A stretch of DNA of 64,000 nt. It comes from Pseudogymnoascus destructans. Lineage: Eukaryota > Ascomycota > Leotiomycetes > Thelebolales > Thelebolaceae. The notes beneath the pieces were generated by a model, which worked only from the letters and a program-made list of their open reading frames with translations, had not been told where the DNA came from and searched no databases. The stretch lies in the NCBI RefSeq assembly GCF_001641265.1, contig NW_020167524.1:1652044-1716043 (forward strand), in the 5' to 3' direction. Position 1 is the first letter of the stretch, and each line of letters starts with the position of its first letter. Below, one piece after another: positions 9,586 through 21,130 of the stretch. A program made the translations under genes and the position numbers.

Positions 9586-10821
9586 TTACGCAACCTCCCA
9601 GTCGTCATCCGCAAGGTCGTACTTGGCGACACCTTGCTCGTTGTTGTCCACCCAGGTGAGCTCCACAGTTCGCTGCTTTGGGAGCTTGGTCTCTGGCACA
9701 TTTGGGGCAGGGGTTGGTGCCTCGACAGGCTTAACTGTCTCCACCGCCTTCTTCTTTCCCTTCTTCGGCTTGGTGACAGTGTTCCATGCAGAATCCTCTT
9801 CGATAAGCCTCAGCTGCTCTTCTTCGGATGGTAAGGTCGCATAATCGTCGCTTCCCTTTGCCTTTGGCTTTGTAGCAGCTGGCTTGGTTGCCGGCTCGTA
9901 TGTGTCGAGTAGCTCCACCTGTCCATTGGCAGGCTTGGTCTCAGCAACGGCCTGGTCTGCCTTCCAGATTGAGGCGGCTGCAGCCGAGTTTGTGTATAGG
10001 CTCCCATCCTTGGCAGCCCGGCCTTCAGCTTCGCGGGCTGTACGGCGCTGGGACTCCAGGAGCACCTTGCGGTCTGTCTCTGATGCCGCCAGAGCCAGCT
10101 TCTCAGCTTCTCTCTTCTTGCGGTTCTGACGTTGCTTCTTTGTTTCGACTGGTTCGGGTGCCTTTGCTGCCTTCTTGTCCTTCTTTGGTTGAGGGTTGAC
10201 TGGAGAGGTGATGCGAAGGACGGATGGGCCCTGGGAGGCGGGCTCCAGCATGTCACCAACGCCACCCAGGTTGTTTGAGGATCTTGCGTTCAAAGCTGGC
10301 GACAAGTCATCATCAGCGTCAGCACCTGCATTGGATGAGGTGGCGGAAGCTGTGTTATCATCAAAGCTGTTGGATGCCGCAGCCTGTGCCCGAGATTGCT
10401 TGACAGACTTTTGACGTGCCCCTGCTTGTGGTTTCGACCCGATGACAGTGCCTGCTTTGGCATTGCTGAGCTGGCGGGCAAACTCTCGATTGTCGATCTC
10501 GTCATCATCGTCATCGTTTGAGGTTGTGGAGGGTTGAGGAGTGATATTCTGCACAGCAGGTTTGGCGTCGATCCTGACTGCCTTCCGTGCCGTTTTGGTT
10601 GTGCTCTTCTCTGATGCTTGATCGCCACTGCTCTGAGCCCCCTCGCTTCGTTGTTTCTTAGTCTTGTCATCCTTCCGTGCTTCTGTTTGCTTGGTCGCTG
10701 GTTTCGTTGGTGCAGCTTTTGTTTGCTTGACGGCTGGCTTCCGATTCTGCAGGTACCAGTATCCAGCACCAACGACGGCGATGCCCGCCCATCCCCCATA
10801 GAACGATAGGCTCGACGACAT
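9586..10821 (-). CDS. fungal single-pass membrane protein of unknown function
   Basis: Intron-less frame of 411 aa starting MSSSLSFYGGWAGIAVVGAG. Residues about 5-24 form the only hydrophobic segment (GIAVVGAGYWYL), so the protein is probably a membrane-anchored type with a cytosolic tail. The rest is charged and low-complexity: Lys/Thr/Gln-rich at about 28-90, an Asp run (DDDDDE) at about 102-107, a highly basic helix (KKQRQNRKKREAEKLALA) at about 228-246 that probably continues as a coiled coil through TDRKVLLESQRRTAREAEGR, and an acidic aromatic end (WVDNNEQ ... DDDWEVA). The basic coiled coil and the Trp-containing tail look conserved rather than random, but I know no function. Start choice: first ATG, immediately before the hydrophobic segment. 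Confidence 0.75.
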   Translation of the reverse strand: MSSSLSFYGGWAGIAVVGAGYWYLQNRKPAVKQTKAAPTKPATKQTEARKDDKTKKQRSEGAQSSGDQASEKSTTKTARKAVRIDAKPAVQNITPQPSTTSNDDDDDEIDNREFARQLSNAKAGTVIGSKPQAGARQKSVKQSRAQAAASNSFDDNTASATSSNAGADADDDLSPALNARSSNNLGGVGDMLEPASQGPSVLRITSPVNPQPKKDKKAAKAPEPVETKKQRQNRKKREAEKLALAASETDRKVLLESQRRTAREAEGRAAKDGSLYTNSAAAASIWKADQAVAETKPANGQVELLDTYEPATKPAATKPKAKGSDDYATLPSEEEQLRLIEEDSAWNTVTKPKKGKKKAVETVKPVEAPTPAPNVPETKLPKQRTVELTWVDNNEQGVAKYDLADDDWEVA

Positions 10822-11493
10822 TGCTTGCAGGAACGGTGGAATAACAAGACAGTAAAGATTGCCCTGATAGGCTTCTGTTGATGGGTTTGGAAAATCGATA
10901 GCTAAACAGCAATTGGATGTAGTAAAAGTAGTTTTTTCGAGCTGGAAGGCGTGTGATGAGCGTTGTGATTCTCGTTGCGTGTCCCCTTTGGAAATGAACT
11001 AATGGATCGGCACTAATCTGCGACGGCGATTCTGCCGAGGGCGGTGTGGACGTGACCTGATACGGTCTCGCCGAATTGGGAAGCTCATTCGTCGTATTAC
11101 CGTCATATCAAAGTGCCCTATCAACAATCCTTTCACTAATATCAATAATGCTCGTCTCCGCAAGTTAATAGTTAATCCGTTAATCCCATGCTATCCTACT
11201 ATACGGGATATGGTACGTGCATAAATCTTGCCTTACTTACTCCATACTCTAGTAGTAAGTAAGTGGCTCTTGGTAGGTGGGGGGGTAAACTGGGGAATGA
11301 TTGTCACGAGTTTGATAGACCGTCGCTTTACCCCTCCATAACACAGTAAGCAACTTTGCGACTCTGTATCTTTGGACATCTATATACTGAAGGAAGCTGC
11401 TACTATTACAGAATACCGTGCCGCTATTCATTACTTTACTTTACTTGTATAAAACACTAGAGAATCCAAGTGACAACCGGCACTTTCACGAAC
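10822..11493. other. divergent intergenic region
   Basis: Lies between the minus-strand membrane protein and the plus-strand nucleoside hydrolase and probably holds both promoters. AT-rich between about 11110 and 11280. No gene or RNA recognised. Confidence 0.5.
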
Positions 11494-13042
11494 ATGGCGC
11501 CCCAGCAACGCATCATTATTGACACTGACCCAGGTAGGCTGGACGCCATGGTATGCAGGATCCCTTTCTAACTGTGCCGAAGGGGTCGACGATGTTCTTG
11601 CCTTGCTCTTGGCGCTGTCAGCTACCCCAGAGGAGTTTGAGGTTCTTCTCATCTCGGTAACCTATGGAAATGTCGAGCTCGATAGGTATGGCGATACACC
11701 CCCCAGTTAAGAAACCGCGTTGACAGGCAACAGCTGCCTCAAGAATGTGGTGGCATTGTTCCACGTCCTCGAGAAAGAAAAGGAATGGAGGAAGAGCAAG
11801 GGCCTTCCCCAAGGCTTCACCACAGCGGAGACATTCAAGCCCATCGTCGCAGTTGGTACAAGCCACCCGCTGGCGGAGGAGATTTTGATGGCAGACTTCT
11901 TTCGTATGTGCACCTGAAACATTGTGCCTTTGCCCGACAGTTGACAAGCAATCCAGACGGTAGAGACGGATTGGGAGGCGTTCATTCTAGCGTGGGTGTC
12001 CATTGAACAAAGTCGAGGCTGCCCGTACTGACATTCCCAGCATCCTCACCTGTCGCCATCCGATGCGTGGAAGTCGCTCTTCACAGCAGCCCCGCCAGGG
12101 TCGACCGACTCCGAAGTCGAGAAAGCAAACGAACTTGGAACCCCATCGACGACGTTTACCGCCTCAAAAGCTCCAGCATACCAGGAGATTCTACGACTAC
12201 TCCGTGAAAACGAACCCGATACAATAACAATTATTGCCGTTGGGCCCTTGACCAACCTGGCGATTGCTGCTGCCGAGGACCCAGAGACGTTCCTCCGAGT
12301 CAAAGAGGTGGTGGTGATGGGTGGCACGATTAACTACCCAGGAAACATTACCCCCTTGTCAGAGTTCAACACCTACGCAGACGCCTCAGCCACCGCTCGC
12401 GTCTTCGCCCTGACCTCGCCCTCTCCTTCATCGACCATGCCTCCTGCCCTGCCAGAGGCCAAAACAGCTCTCGCCCCTTACCCAAAGAATCTGTCCAAGC
12501 AACTAAAGCTCTCCCTCTTCCCCCTCGACATCACCGAGCGCCATCTCCTCCCGAAATCCCTCTTCGACGCCAAGGTCGAGCCGCTCGTTGCTGCTGGAAG
12601 CCCCCTGGCAGAATGGGTCACGGTGTTCATGAACACGACCTACAAGAAGATCAACTCCCTAACCCAGGGCTTCGCTGACCCCGGCCTCTCCCTGCACGAC
12701 CCCCTAACCGTGTGGTACATGCTCACCCAATCCAACCCGGCGTGGAAGGCCGCCCCTGGCGCACCTGAGGACATCAGAGTCGAGACTGCGGGACAGTGGA
12801 CGAGGGGCATGCATATCGTCGACCGCCGCAACAGAAGGAAGCTGGGTGGGCCAAAGCCGGACGACGCCAGCGCGCAGGCGCAGGTGGACCCCTCTATGCA
12901 GGGGGATGATGGGGAGGGCAACCTGGTGAACGATGAATATGGATGGTTAAATGTGTGGAAGGGAAACCGCATCAATAGGATTGCAGAGTCACCGGGAGAT
13001 CTTGAATTTGCCCCATACCTGCTAAACCGTATATTTGGTTAG
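11494..13042 (+). CDS. inosine/uridine-preferring nucleoside hydrolase (URH1-like)
   Basis: Five exons reconstructed by eye: 11494-11533, 11583-11685, 11734-11903, 11957-11991 and 12041-13042, giving 449 aa in one consistent frame. The N-terminus carries the diagnostic IIIDTDPGVDDVLAL, whose Asp cluster binds Ca2+ and ribose in this fold. Conserved later blocks are GRDGLGGVH, TIIAVGPLTNLAIA, VVVMGGT and a C-terminal LHDPLTVWYM, where His and Asp complete the active site. The family hydrolyses N-glycosidic bonds of ribonucleosides to base plus ribose in purine/pyrimidine or nicotinamide-riboside salvage. The two smallest introns are about 48 nt. For intron 2 the acceptor CAACAG at 11733 keeps frame, while the nearer GACAG at 11726 does not. 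No missing catalytic residue was noticed. Confidence 0.92.
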
Positions 13043-13361
13043 GAGATATCCGAGAGTATAAATCTAGATCACATATTCAGTATTTAGAATGCCAGATTTT
13101 CAAACTTGTAACCGTTTGTAGTCTAATTGAATCACCCCATTTCTTTTATTTCAAAGTGTAGACATTATCCTCGACAAGGGCGTCCGCAGCCGCATTTATA
13201 TCAGATCCATTCATATCCTCATAACGCCGTAATATGCATCAGACTTTTGTCTGTCCTGTTTCCCATCTGTCTTCCGTCGCAAATAGCCTCCCCCTGAGCA
13301 GCCTTTTGTCTTGACTTCGCACTCATCATCCACCACCTCCTGTCCGCGTTCCCGTCCCATC
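13043..13361. other. short convergent spacer
   Basis: Separates the 3' ends of the nucleoside hydrolase (+) and LSM8 (-). It presumably holds both 3' UTRs and polyadenylation sites; no other feature seen. Confidence 0.5.
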
Positions 13362-13866
13362 TCACGCTGAGTGCTTGACACCCCCAATCACAGCCCCCCG
13401 CACCTCATTCCAGTTTATGCTCTCATCCAGCTCCTCATCCACCAGCCCAACCACCGTCACATTATCCCCCCTCACAATATACAATCCGTGCTGCACCTCG
13501 CTCGACGGCTCCTCGTCGTCATGAGGGCGAATAATCCGCTCAGTCGTCTGTCCCAGGACCTTCTCCACGTTAGCCGCAATCCTCTCCAAGCTCTTCTCAC
13601 TCTTCCCAATCCAGCCCCAGCTCAAGGCGTCACCAGGATCCAGAACAGAACAAACATACCAAATTCGTCATCTGATCACACGACAACAACATCCCAACTA
13701 ACGTCCTCGAATCACACGTCAAAACCACCACCTTCTCTGCCATCTGTCAGAACCTGCAGTCGTAGCGCACTCACCGTGGTGGCCGCCACTGGATCATTGG
13801 AGGGGTTGTTCCAGCGCGGGGCAGGGGGTGGAGGGGCTCACTATTGATATAACCCTCAAGAGACAT
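13362..13866 (-). CDS. LSM8: U6 snRNA-associated Sm-like protein LSm8
   Basis: Three exons: 13866-13842, 13736-13660 and 13559-13362, giving 99 aa, the normal size. The reconstructed N-terminus MSLEGYINKKVVVLTCDSRT and the Sm1 continuation LVGMLLSCDQMTNL are typical. The last exon gives TERIIRP and the Sm2 block HGLYIVRGDNVTVVGLVDEE with its RNA-binding RGDN. LSm8 replaces LSm1 in the nuclear LSm2-8 ring, which binds the 3' oligo(U) of U6 snRNA in the spliceosome. Introns of 105 and 100 nt with GT-AG ends. The gene starts 291 bp from the divergently transcribed rhomboid gene, so a shared promoter is likely. Confidence 0.95.
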
Positions 13867-14157
13867 GGTAAGCGCCAGCCGGCTCGAGGCGCGGCGAGAT
13901 GGCTGCGCGTGCTACTTCTTGCTCTGCTGCGGGACTTCTGAGCGTGTTGCGACGGGGAGGAGCTGTCGTTATCGTCGGCGGCGGAGGGCGTGTGCAATGC
14001 GAGGGAGCTGGTGCGCTGTTGCGACTCTGGACATGTGCGTTCATTGGTGGGTCCGTGCGCTGGATTTTTTCGGGAAGGGGGATCGTTATCTGGGTAGACG
14101 CGGCGTTCGGGGAAGCCAACTTTCTTGATGTTGCAACATTGTTTGTGAGGCGCTAAG
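13867..14157. promoter_or_regulatory. short bidirectional promoter, LSM8 / rhomboid
   Basis: Only 291 bp separate the divergent start codons at 13866 (-) and 14158 (+), so both promoters must sit here or overlap the genes. It is GC-rich; I see no clear TATA box. Confidence 0.6.
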
Positions 14158-15837
14158 ATGATTATCTCAGGGCCTACGGTCTCGAGAGCGCTTTGTAAGC
14201 GGCCGAGGCCGCTGCATTTGCGGCAGGTGCTTGGGGGGTTTGTGGCGAACCTGAAGTCGGCGACGAGGCCATACGCTGGTACTGCTGTAGCCTCGTCCCT
14301 CCGTAGGAGTCACCGTGATGTCGCGGCATCTTCTACTTCGACGCACCTCGGATTATACACAAGACTGACACCAGGGAAGCCTGGGTTACAATCCCGATGG
14401 CAGGAACGCGCCTACGCGACCGCGGGACCGAAGATAATCACGAAATTCGAGGAGTTGCCACGGACATACACGGATCTGGACGGACTGGCATACTATGCGC
14501 GTCCGCTCGCGAAGAAAGAGGTCGCTGCACTATTTGGACGGGAAGTCGACCCGGTTATCGCGGACAAGGTGCTTAGAGTTCTACAGGGCCGACGTGTGGC
14601 GGGGACGCTCGCGGACCCGTCGCTGCCGCGCCCGCACCCGCAGATGGATAAGGTGATGAAGGTCACGGCGCTGAAGTGGCTGAGGAGGAATATTGTTGTT
14701 AATGAGCGGCAGAGCGCGGGGAGGAGGGCGGAGACTGAATTGGCTGCTATGGGGGAGGATGTGTCTGCACCGGGAGAGGGCGGCAAGGGATACAACCCAC
14801 AGAGCAAGAATACCCCGACCAACAAGAGCGTGCTCGACGCCGTGCGAGAGGCTAAGAAGAAGGAATGGGAAGAGAAGATCGCGAAGAGGGATGCACTGCG
14901 GGCGAAGCAGATGGCAGAGATGGGCGAGAAGTCGGGGGGACTGGTGACACACGACGACCGCGGGGTTGAGCTCAGGCGGCCGGGAGAGAACGAGTTACTC
15001 AAACACTACACCGCGCTCGCTTCCAAGGTCGTCCCGGATGCACCGCCGGACTACACGACGTTCCAGCGCTTGTGGCCGTCTGCGCTCGTCACCCTGGCTG
15101 TTATCGCTGGGTGCGTCGTCTACTCTGGCTCGTACGTGCCCCCGGCGGCAGCAGATAGGATGTTCAAGGATGTACCCCCCTCCGTCGTGACTATTGGGTC
15201 GATTATAGCTTTCAACGCCTTCATACTCCTCGCGTGGCATCACCCACCGGCATGGCGGGTGCTGAATAAGTACTTCCTCTCTGTCCCGGGGTACCCGCGG
15301 GCGCTGGCGGTGCTGGGCAACGCATTCAGCCACCAGAGCTTCAAACATCTAGCCATTAACATGATGATGATTTTCGTCATGGGCACGCAGCTGCACGACA
15401 TGATCGGACGCGGCAACTTCCTCGCTCTGTACTTCGGGTCGGCGGTGACCGGCTCCTTTGCCTCGCTGGTATTCCACGTCATGACGAAGCGCTTCCACGT
15501 CTCCAGTCTGGGCGCTAGTGGCGCGCTGAACGGAGTCGTCGCCGCGACGCTGTACCTGAATTGGGGGAATTCGATGAGGCTCTTTGGAATCTTGCCGCCG
15601 GAGCCGTATTCAGGGCCCACGGGTGCATGGTGGCTCGCGGCTTGGATCGCGTATGAGGTGTGGTCGTTGAAGCGGAATAAGTTCCAACCGAGTCAGTATG
15701 ATCATCTGGCGCATTTGGGAGGGGCGTTTGGGGGGTTGGCGGCGGTGGAGGCTATTAAGTTGAGGGTGAGGTATAGAGAGGTTCAGAGGAGGCGGTTGGT
15801 AGGGAGCACGAGGGGAGGTCCGGCGAAGGGATGGTAG
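14158..15837 (+). CDS. mitochondrial rhomboid protease, Pcp1/Rbd1 type
   Basis: Intron-less, 559 aa. The N-terminus is rich in Arg, Ser and Ala with few acids, as in mitochondrial targeting sequences. A charged middle region (about 220-270) precedes a membrane helix (LVTLAVIAGCVVYSGSYV, about 315-332). The rhomboid core lies at about 360-540: SHQSFKHLAINMMM, the GASGA serine motif with catalytic Ser454, and the DHLAHLGGAFGG motif with catalytic His519. In yeast Pcp1 cleaves the dynamin-like Mgm1 and Ccp1 in the inner membrane. The long N-terminal extension and helix before the core match the mitochondrial (PARL-like) subgroup. Divergent partner is LSM8. I see no defect. Confidence 0.94.
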   Translation: MIISGPTVSRALCKRPRPLHLRQVLGGFVANLKSATRPYAGTAVASSLRRSHRDVAASSTSTHLGLYTRLTPGKPGLQSRWQERAYATAGPKIITKFEELPRTYTDLDGLAYYARPLAKKEVAALFGREVDPVIADKVLRVLQGRRVAGTLADPSLPRPHPQMDKVMKVTALKWLRRNIVVNERQSAGRRAETELAAMGEDVSAPGEGGKGYNPQSKNTPTNKSVLDAVREAKKKEWEEKIAKRDALRAKQMAEMGEKSGGLVTHDDRGVELRRPGENELLKHYTALASKVVPDAPPDYTTFQRLWPSALVTLAVIAGCVVYSGSYVPPAAADRMFKDVPPSVVTIGSIIAFNAFILLAWHHPPAWRVLNKYFLSVPGYPRALAVLGNAFSHQSFKHLAINMMMIFVMGTQLHDMIGRGNFLALYFGSAVTGSFASLVFHVMTKRFHVSSLGASGALNGVVAATLYLNWGNSMRLFGILPPEPYSGPTGAWWLAAWIAYEVWSLKRNKFQPSQYDHLAHLGGAFGGLAAVEAIKLRVRYREVQRRRLVGSTRGGPAKGW

Positions 15838-16542
15838 TCTATGTCTCTATATAGTAGTGATGGGTATGATCGTGTAAGATATTAGTGTACATAGTATGGC
15901 ATAAACAGAAGTGTCATCAACTCACCTCCTCCCCTTCTCCATCCCTCATAAACAAACTCACTCGCCTCCTCTTCAAAAAGGAGCAATAATCACAAGGAAG
16001 TGCTGCTGACAAAGGTACTATTTTTAGTTATGCAGGACCAGCTGAATACCCCCCTGTCCACAGCAACGTCGTCATCACCAAGAACCCAATTCTACCAGGG
16101 GGAAGCAACCAGCCACAACCAGCCAATATCTCTAAAATGCCCATTAAGCTGCGCGGTGCTGCATCTTTTCTCCTCTTTTAACCCTTACTTTAAAGGGCAA
16201 TTAAGTCGCATTATATCCCCATCGCAACTGCCTTCTCTATACTTTTACTTTTTTCGCGGTCGCTCCTTCTCAAAAGTGTTTATTTAGCACTGACAAGCGC
16301 GGTTGCTGGGTCACATTGGTGTCAGTCACCCTCGACCCTTCCCTTTGCGACGTAAACAAACCGGCGGAGCAAGCAAGCTGACCACAACTCCAGCCTCGTT
16401 GTCCTGTGCCAACACTCTGACTCGTCCGCATCAGCACGTACCAAGAGAGCTGATTGAGCTTGGCGGACATCTATTTCTGTTATAATAATTCGACTCCGCA
16501 AGTTCTCGTAACCAACGTTCCGGAGGAACAGTTCTCGCAACC
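15838..16542. other. intergenic between two plus-strand genes
   Basis: 3' UTR of the rhomboid and promoter of the PhoD-like gene. Pyrimidine-rich at 15910-15980. The 95-codon frame at 16000-16287 has no family resemblance and is not called. Confidence 0.5.
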
Positions 16543-19447
16543 ATGAGCCACCCACTCAAAGCCAATCAAGATGACGGCAAAGACAACAATCGGGGTGCAT
16601 CTTCCAGCAGATGGCGCCATCAAGAATCTTCCAGGTATGCCCGACATGCCGCCGGCATGGTTGGCAACCCGCCGAACAGCGAGATCCGCCCCGCTAACGA
16701 GCACACCGGCACGAGCGACCTCGCGAACTTCCTGAACACCACACGCATGGAGGGCACAGGCCAACCTCTCGCTGAGGCGAGTGGTCAAGCGCCGCCGCCG
16801 GTGGGGGGTAGGCCGTACCGGCCCATCGCGGCCGACAGGCAGTTTGACGGTGCGAACGAGCCCGTGGCTACGGCCAATGCACCATCGCCTGTTGGACTTG
16901 GTGGTGCCGCCCAGTCCACTACCGGACAAGCCCAGGTGTATGCGGAATTTGTTGACGGGAAGGAGGTTCGCTGCGGACCTCTGTTGAACTATAGACGCAT
17001 GGAGGGTAACATATGGTATGGAAGTGTCCTCATAGTTGTTCAGGGAGGCATTACCGAGCCAGCGCACGAGGCATGGATTCCCGAGCTTCTGCTCAAGAAG
17101 CTCGCGCCGAGAAGACGACCAGAAGAATTGGTGGGACCGGTAGGCCACATCTATGCATCGGCACATGGCCCGGTCACAGAATACGACACTGCCGTTGATG
17201 CCAGCATCAATGGAGAGCTGCTCTACTCCGATCTGCGTAACAGATTCTGGAGATTCAACCTTGCTCTCGAAATGGAGGAGCTCGAGGCAGAGTGGGCCTA
17301 CCAGATTCCATTGCTGCGATTCCCGAGCGATGGAAAGACTGATCACCAGAGCTTTTGGGTGCCCTCGATCAATGAGTCCATGCGCATCATGTTCCATTCC
17401 TGCAATGGTTTCTCGGTTGGGACGGATGAGGCTGCTTGGAGTGGCCCGGCGTTATGGAACGATGTGCAGAGAGTACATGGCCAAACGCCTTTCCATGTCA
17501 TGTGAGTAGCATACTTCCTATCGCGAGACCCGAATCTAACTTCTCAGGATCGGTGGAGGTGATCAGATTTACAACGACGGCATCAGAATCCACGGGCCAT
17601 TGCGAGAGTGGACTTCCATTTCGAACCCGAGAAAGAGGAGAGACTATCCTTTCCCAGAAACTCTACGCAAGGCGTGTGACGACTTCTATGCCGACAACTA
17701 TATTAGATGGTACTCAACAGAACCATTCGCAGGTTCCAATGGCCAGATTCCCCAACTCAACCTTTGGGACGATCATGATGTAAATATTGACCTCCAAAAG
17801 CCCAAACCCATAACTAACAGATACAGATTATCGATGGCTTTGGCAGTTATGTCAGCGATTTCATGCGGTGCGACGTCTTCCGAGGAATCGGTGGTACTGC
17901 TTACAAGTACTACCTACTGTTCCAGCACCACCTTCCCCCCCCCGTCTCAACATATACGACCGATGCGCCTCAAACTATGAATAACGACGGTACTGGAGTT
18001 GGTGTTGATCCAGTTCAGATGAGAGACACCTTCGTGAAGCAGAATGAGCCGCAGGATCCCAGCTACGTCATTGGGCGCCAGGCTGGGCCATATGTCGCCG
18101 AGCACTCGAGAAACATCATTAGTAGACTTGGAGCAAGAATCGCCTTCTTTGGATTGGATGCTAGAACTGAACGTACTAGACATCAAGTCAACTATCCAGA
18201 AACTTACCAGTTGATTTTTGATAGAATCTCGAGCGAACTCGCAGCAGCAGCAGCTTCTGAGAAGCCCATTAAGCACTTGGTTGTTCTTCTGGGAATCCCC
18301 ATTGCATATCCTGTAAGTGTCTCAAGGCGGATGTATTCTTCAGAAACTAATACGTGATTAGCGCCTAACATGGGTGGAGAACGTCCTCTCAAGCCCTCTC
18401 ATGGCTCCCATCAAATTCCTTAACAAGCGTTTCGGCATAGGTGGAGGCTTCATCAACAAGTTTGATGGCTCTGTCGATCTTGTTGATGACTTGGACGATC
18501 ATTACACAGCACGCACTCACAAGGCTGAGCGCCTCCAACTGGTCAAGATGTTGCAAGACATCTCTGCCACTTACGGTGTTCGTGTAACGATTCTCTCCGG
18601 CGATGTGCATCTTGCCGCCGTTGGCCGCTTCTATGCAAACCCCAAATTGGGCATACCTGTCGAAGAAGACCCACGCTACATGGCAAACATTGTGTCTTCT
18701 GCCATTGTCAACAAGCCGCCACCAGCTGCTATCGCCAATCTGTTGTCGCATCAAAATAAAATCCACCATCTCGACAGTGAGACGGATGAGACTCTATTGA
18801 GCATATTTGATCGCGAGCCAGGACAAGGGCAAAAGAAGTCCGCATCGAACAAGGTCACGATGCCCAGCAGAAACTGGACCATGATCACCGAGTGCTCAGC
18901 CACCACCGCTCGCGTCAACACTGTCCGCAACAGGACAGAGTCTACCCCTCTCCCTATCCCCCAGATGGACGGTTCTGTTGACGATGGGCTACTCGCACCA
19001 ACTTCGAACACCATTGCCACGGGCGGCGCAGACCAGAGACCGCAAAGTGCTGCACCAGGTGGGGGATCTGCAGTCGGTACTACTAGCTCAGGCAAGGTGG
19101 ACAAGAAGGCAGGGATGTCTCCCCTTGGCCAAGGAGAGGTCGAGGCTGGAACCACAAACCGCGCTTCGGATCCCCTGGTTCACGGTTATTCTGGCGACGG
19201 AGCCCTCGACGTGGCCATCCGTGTCGAGAAGGACCAGCATGATCCGTCCGGCCAGACGCAGTCGTACGGCATGTACATCCCAACCCTGACCACGGGCAAC
19301 GCGATCCCAACCATCCCCGTGCTTCGCGACTGGGCGACGGCCTTTGGTGGTGGACGCCGCGCGAGAAATAGCCAGGGGAGCCGCTGGGGAAGCGTTGGTA
19401 GCAGGGCTGGGAGCAACGCCGGTAGCAGACCTGCCACTGCCACTTAA
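16543..19447 (+). CDS. PhoD-like phosphatase domain protein (fungal PhoD_2 type)
   Basis: Four exons: 16543-17501, 17548-17779, 17827-18312 and 18362-19447, giving 920 aa. Introns of 46-49 nt have canonical ends; the second has CTAAC before its acceptor. Residues 1-130 look disordered. The metallophosphatase core has the expected metal-binding blocks in order: GGGDQIYND across junction 1, LWDDHD followed by IDGFGSY across junction 2, and SGDVHLAAVGRF near residue 635. The Ser/Gly/Arg-rich C-terminal 200 residues are low-complexity. The family resembles PhoD alkaline phosphatase/phosphodiesterase but fungal members are mostly uncharacterised. I see no signal peptide, which suggests a cytosolic or peripheral protein. 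Ends tail-to-tail with RAD10. Confidence 0.92.
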
Positions 19448-19888
19448 TGAGGATTGAGAGTTGAGAGTTGAAGAGCTTTAGAGCTTTAGAGCTTTAGAGT
19501 GGAGGTATCCGGTATATTTATATTCTTGATGGGGAGAGGGAGAGGGCTCCGAGTGTGCGTGCTTTTTGCTTGCTTTTCTTTTTTACTATACCTAGGGAGA
19601 CGGTTATGCACGGGATGGTGCAGGAATGAATGCGCTGGGTAATGCGGTGGAAATGGCAAGAGTGCAGAGGGTGTATTGTAGGTAGTACAGTATTACGTAT
19701 AATCATGATGGTTCTTTACTTTTGAAAATGCTGCGTGCTGTGAAATAAAATTGGAATTGTTGACGATTTATCAGTACAAAACCCCCCCTTACCAACCTCG
19801 AACTCCAAAATAGACACCCTAAAACCCCCATTCCACCATACCAATACATAGAACGCCACAACTCCTCGCCCGCCGGTGGCGACATCAT
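19448..19888. other. convergent spacer with a small octamer repeat
   Basis: Holds the 3' UTRs of the PhoD-like gene and RAD10. At 19472-19499 the octamer AGAGCTTT is repeated three times in tandem, with GAGAGTTG repeats just before. No gene seen. Confidence 0.6.
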
Positions 19889-21051
19889 CTATTCCTTTCT
19901 CAGCTTCGCCAGCGCCGCCGCAACGCCCCCACTCAGCTCATCCTCTTTCCTCTTCTGTTCCTCCTCAATCTTACGGCGTTTCTGCCGTCCCTCCTCTCCA
20001 ATTTCCGCCGCAATCAGCGCCTCCTCACCCCCTGAATCTGAGTCAAGCTCTAGAAGCTGAAAAGGCTTCTTCGGCTGTGATTGTGGCTCCCTTTCCTTGC
20101 CCTTGATCTGTGCCGTTTCCGATTCTCGCGACATCCCCGGCGATTTGGGCCTCGTATACTTGTCCATATCCCTCAGCGGCACCGCCTCAACCGTCTCAAC
20201 CGCCTCAACCCTCCTCTCACCCCCCCCCGCTCTTCCCCCTCACCCAACCCCCTCTTCCCCGCCTTCGCCACCCGAAACGGCTCCCTCACCACCTCCGTCC
20301 ACCTACTCACCTTCTTCTCCCCCCACCCACTCAACACCGCCACCTCCTCCGGCCTCGCATTCACCGCCGCCCTCACGCTCCCAAACGCCCCCACAATCCC
20401 CACCGCATCCGTCCGATTCACCCCCCTCGGCACCGTCACAAACTCCACAAACTGCTCCGCGTACCCCTTCGCCTGCACCCCCATTATCCCCGCCGCAGAC
20501 GCGTGCTCGAACCCCTTGTAGAGCTCTAGATATCGCGCCCCCTCCGCGGCGCTCCAGCAGAGAATGATGGTTACGTTGTTGACTAACCCCGTTTTGCTGA
20601 GCTCCTTGACGGACTCCTCGTGGTTCGGGATATCGACCAGCGTCAACAGCACGCGGAGCGCGTATTTCCCCCCCAGCCCGCGGATGCGGTTATACACGTA
20701 CTCCGGGTGCAGACGATGGTACTTCAGACTCAGAAACAGCGCGCATGTCGTAGCCCCCAACACATAGTCCGCAGGCGTGTCGCGCCATTCCCACGGCTGC
20801 GCGCGCAGGTACGCGAGCATGGGATTTCCCTTCTGCCGGTGCGAAACGTAGATTGCGGAGCCGCTAGAGCGCAAGGGCAGGGCTTGGGGGGTTGGTTGCA
20901 CGATCTTGGTGCTGGAGGGGGTGGTGGTCGCGGGGTCGAGGCGATGGGGGGTGGGTTGGGTTATGCGTGTGGTGGGGGGAGGGTTGTCGGAGGCGGCGAG
21001 GGCGGCGAGGAAGTCGGGGTCGGCCCCGAATTGGTCGTCGTCGTCGGCCAT
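19889..21051 (-). CDS. Rad10/ERCC1/Swi10 DNA-repair endonuclease subunit, frame break in G run
   Basis: Start ATG 21051 (MADDDDQFGADPDFLAALAA). An in-frame upstream ATG at 21168 gives an unlikely N-terminus that would run through the palindrome. The central Rad10 domain (SHRQKGNPMLAYLRAQPWEW, DYVLGATTCALFLSLKYH, HPEYVYNRIRGLG) and the C-terminal helix-hairpin-helix pair (GAFGSVRAAVNA, LSGWGEKKVSRW, EVVREPFR) are complete. Rad10 pairs with Rad1/XPF to cut 5' of lesions in nucleotide excision repair and in recombination. After EGEERGG the literal frame ends at 20173 with an Arg/Leu repeat. One extra G in the nine-G run at about 20220-20228 joins it to an acidic tail (VEAVPLRDMDKYTRP ... LDSDSGGEE ... 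GGVAAALAKLRKE) ending at 19889, which resembles Swi10 tails. A 35-nt intron would also restore frame but is very short. Confidence 0.9.
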
Positions 21052-21130
21052 AGTAGTGGCTGTCTCTGTTGTCGGGGAGGTGGAGGTGGAGGTGGAAGGT
21101 TGGAGGATGTGACGCAAGGCTGAAAAGATG

